From JAYFNU01 sp964458545 (GTDB lineage Bacteria; Bacillota; Clostridia; Oscillospirales; Ruminococcaceae), in assembly GCA_964458545.1 (NCBI GenBank), contig CAYWJF010000046.1:1-13297 (forward strand): a DNA stretch of 13,297 nucleotides. Reading direction: 5' to 3'. Every line of letters starts with the position of its first letter. Position 1 is the first letter of the stretch. Shown here piece after piece: positions 13,222 through 13,297 of the stretch. The notes beneath the pieces are model-generated. The model saw only the letters and a program-made list of their open reading frames with translations, was not told the DNA's origin and made no database searches. A program made the position numbers and the translations under genes.

Positions 13222-13297
13222 GCCGCTGTGGTGGAATTGGCAGACACAAGGGACTTAAAATCCCTCGCCCTTAAAAGCGTACCGGTTCGACCCCGGT
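13222..13297 (+). tRNA. tRNA-Leu (anticodon UAA), cut off by the window end
   Basis: The gene starts GCCGCTGTGGTGGAATTGGCAG, a typical leucine tRNA acceptor and D-arm. The anticodon stem AGGGA/TCCCT encloses the loop CTTAAAA with anticodon TAA at 13256-13258, which reads UUA. A long variable arm follows, as in class II tRNAs, then the T-arm ACCGG-TTCGACC-CCGGT, where the window ends. The 3' acceptor strand lies outside. Confidence 0.95.

Noticed and set aside
1..13297. Mobile elements, phage genes, CRISPR arrays, toxin-antitoxin genes
   Set aside because: No transposase or integrase, no spaced direct repeats and no island-like composition change seen. The tRNA-Leu at the end could be an integration site, but its 3' end and the right flank are outside the window.

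Overview
The window looks like the chromosome of an anaerobic, fermentative Firmicute of the class Clostridia, probably an Oscillospirales/Ruminococcaceae-type gut bacterium. This rests on a clostridial-type [FeFe]-hydrogenase operon, strong GGAGG-type ribosome sites, classic TTGACA/TATAAT promoters, intrinsic terminators with U-tracts, and a cobalamin riboswitch that works by transcription termination. Base composition is fairly even and no transposase, phage gene or CRISPR array is visible. The genus assignment is inference.

Layout. (1) 1-821, minus strand: an XRE-type repressor-like gene with its terminator and a well-formed promoter; a perfect dyad lies just past the predicted start of transcription. 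(2) 975-1610, plus: a histidine-phosphatase-fold protein whose nucleophilic histidine is replaced by asparagine, ending in a terminator. (3) 1741-9981, plus: a ten-gene operon, tightly packed (gaps from -4 to about 22 nt), headed by a promoter region with an imperfect Rex-like operator and closed by a strong terminator at 10001-10029. (4) 10048-12786, minus: a three-gene ABC importer (binding lipoprotein, permease, ATPase) behind a cobalamin riboswitch, hence most likely a corrinoid/B12 importer. (5) 13184-13297, plus: a consensus promoter and a tRNA-Leu(UAA) cut off by the window end.

How the hydrogenase operon works together. Four genes make an electron-bifurcating/NADH-linked [FeFe] hydrogenase: hydC (NuoE-like), a small thioredoxin-fold [2Fe-2S] protein, hydB (NuoF-like, FMN/NADH site) and hydA (H-cluster catalytic subunit). 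Between hydC and the electron-transfer genes sit six genes that look like signalling: two DRTGG-domain proteins, two histidine-kinase-like ATPases without any phospho-acceptor domain, a PHP-type phosphoesterase, and a second H-cluster protein that keeps the cluster-binding cysteines but has lost the proton-relay residues, as in sensory [FeFe] hydrogenases. The most interesting reading is that the operon carries its own H2/redox-sensing and switching module beside the enzyme it may control. The maturases HydE, HydF and HydG are not in this window.
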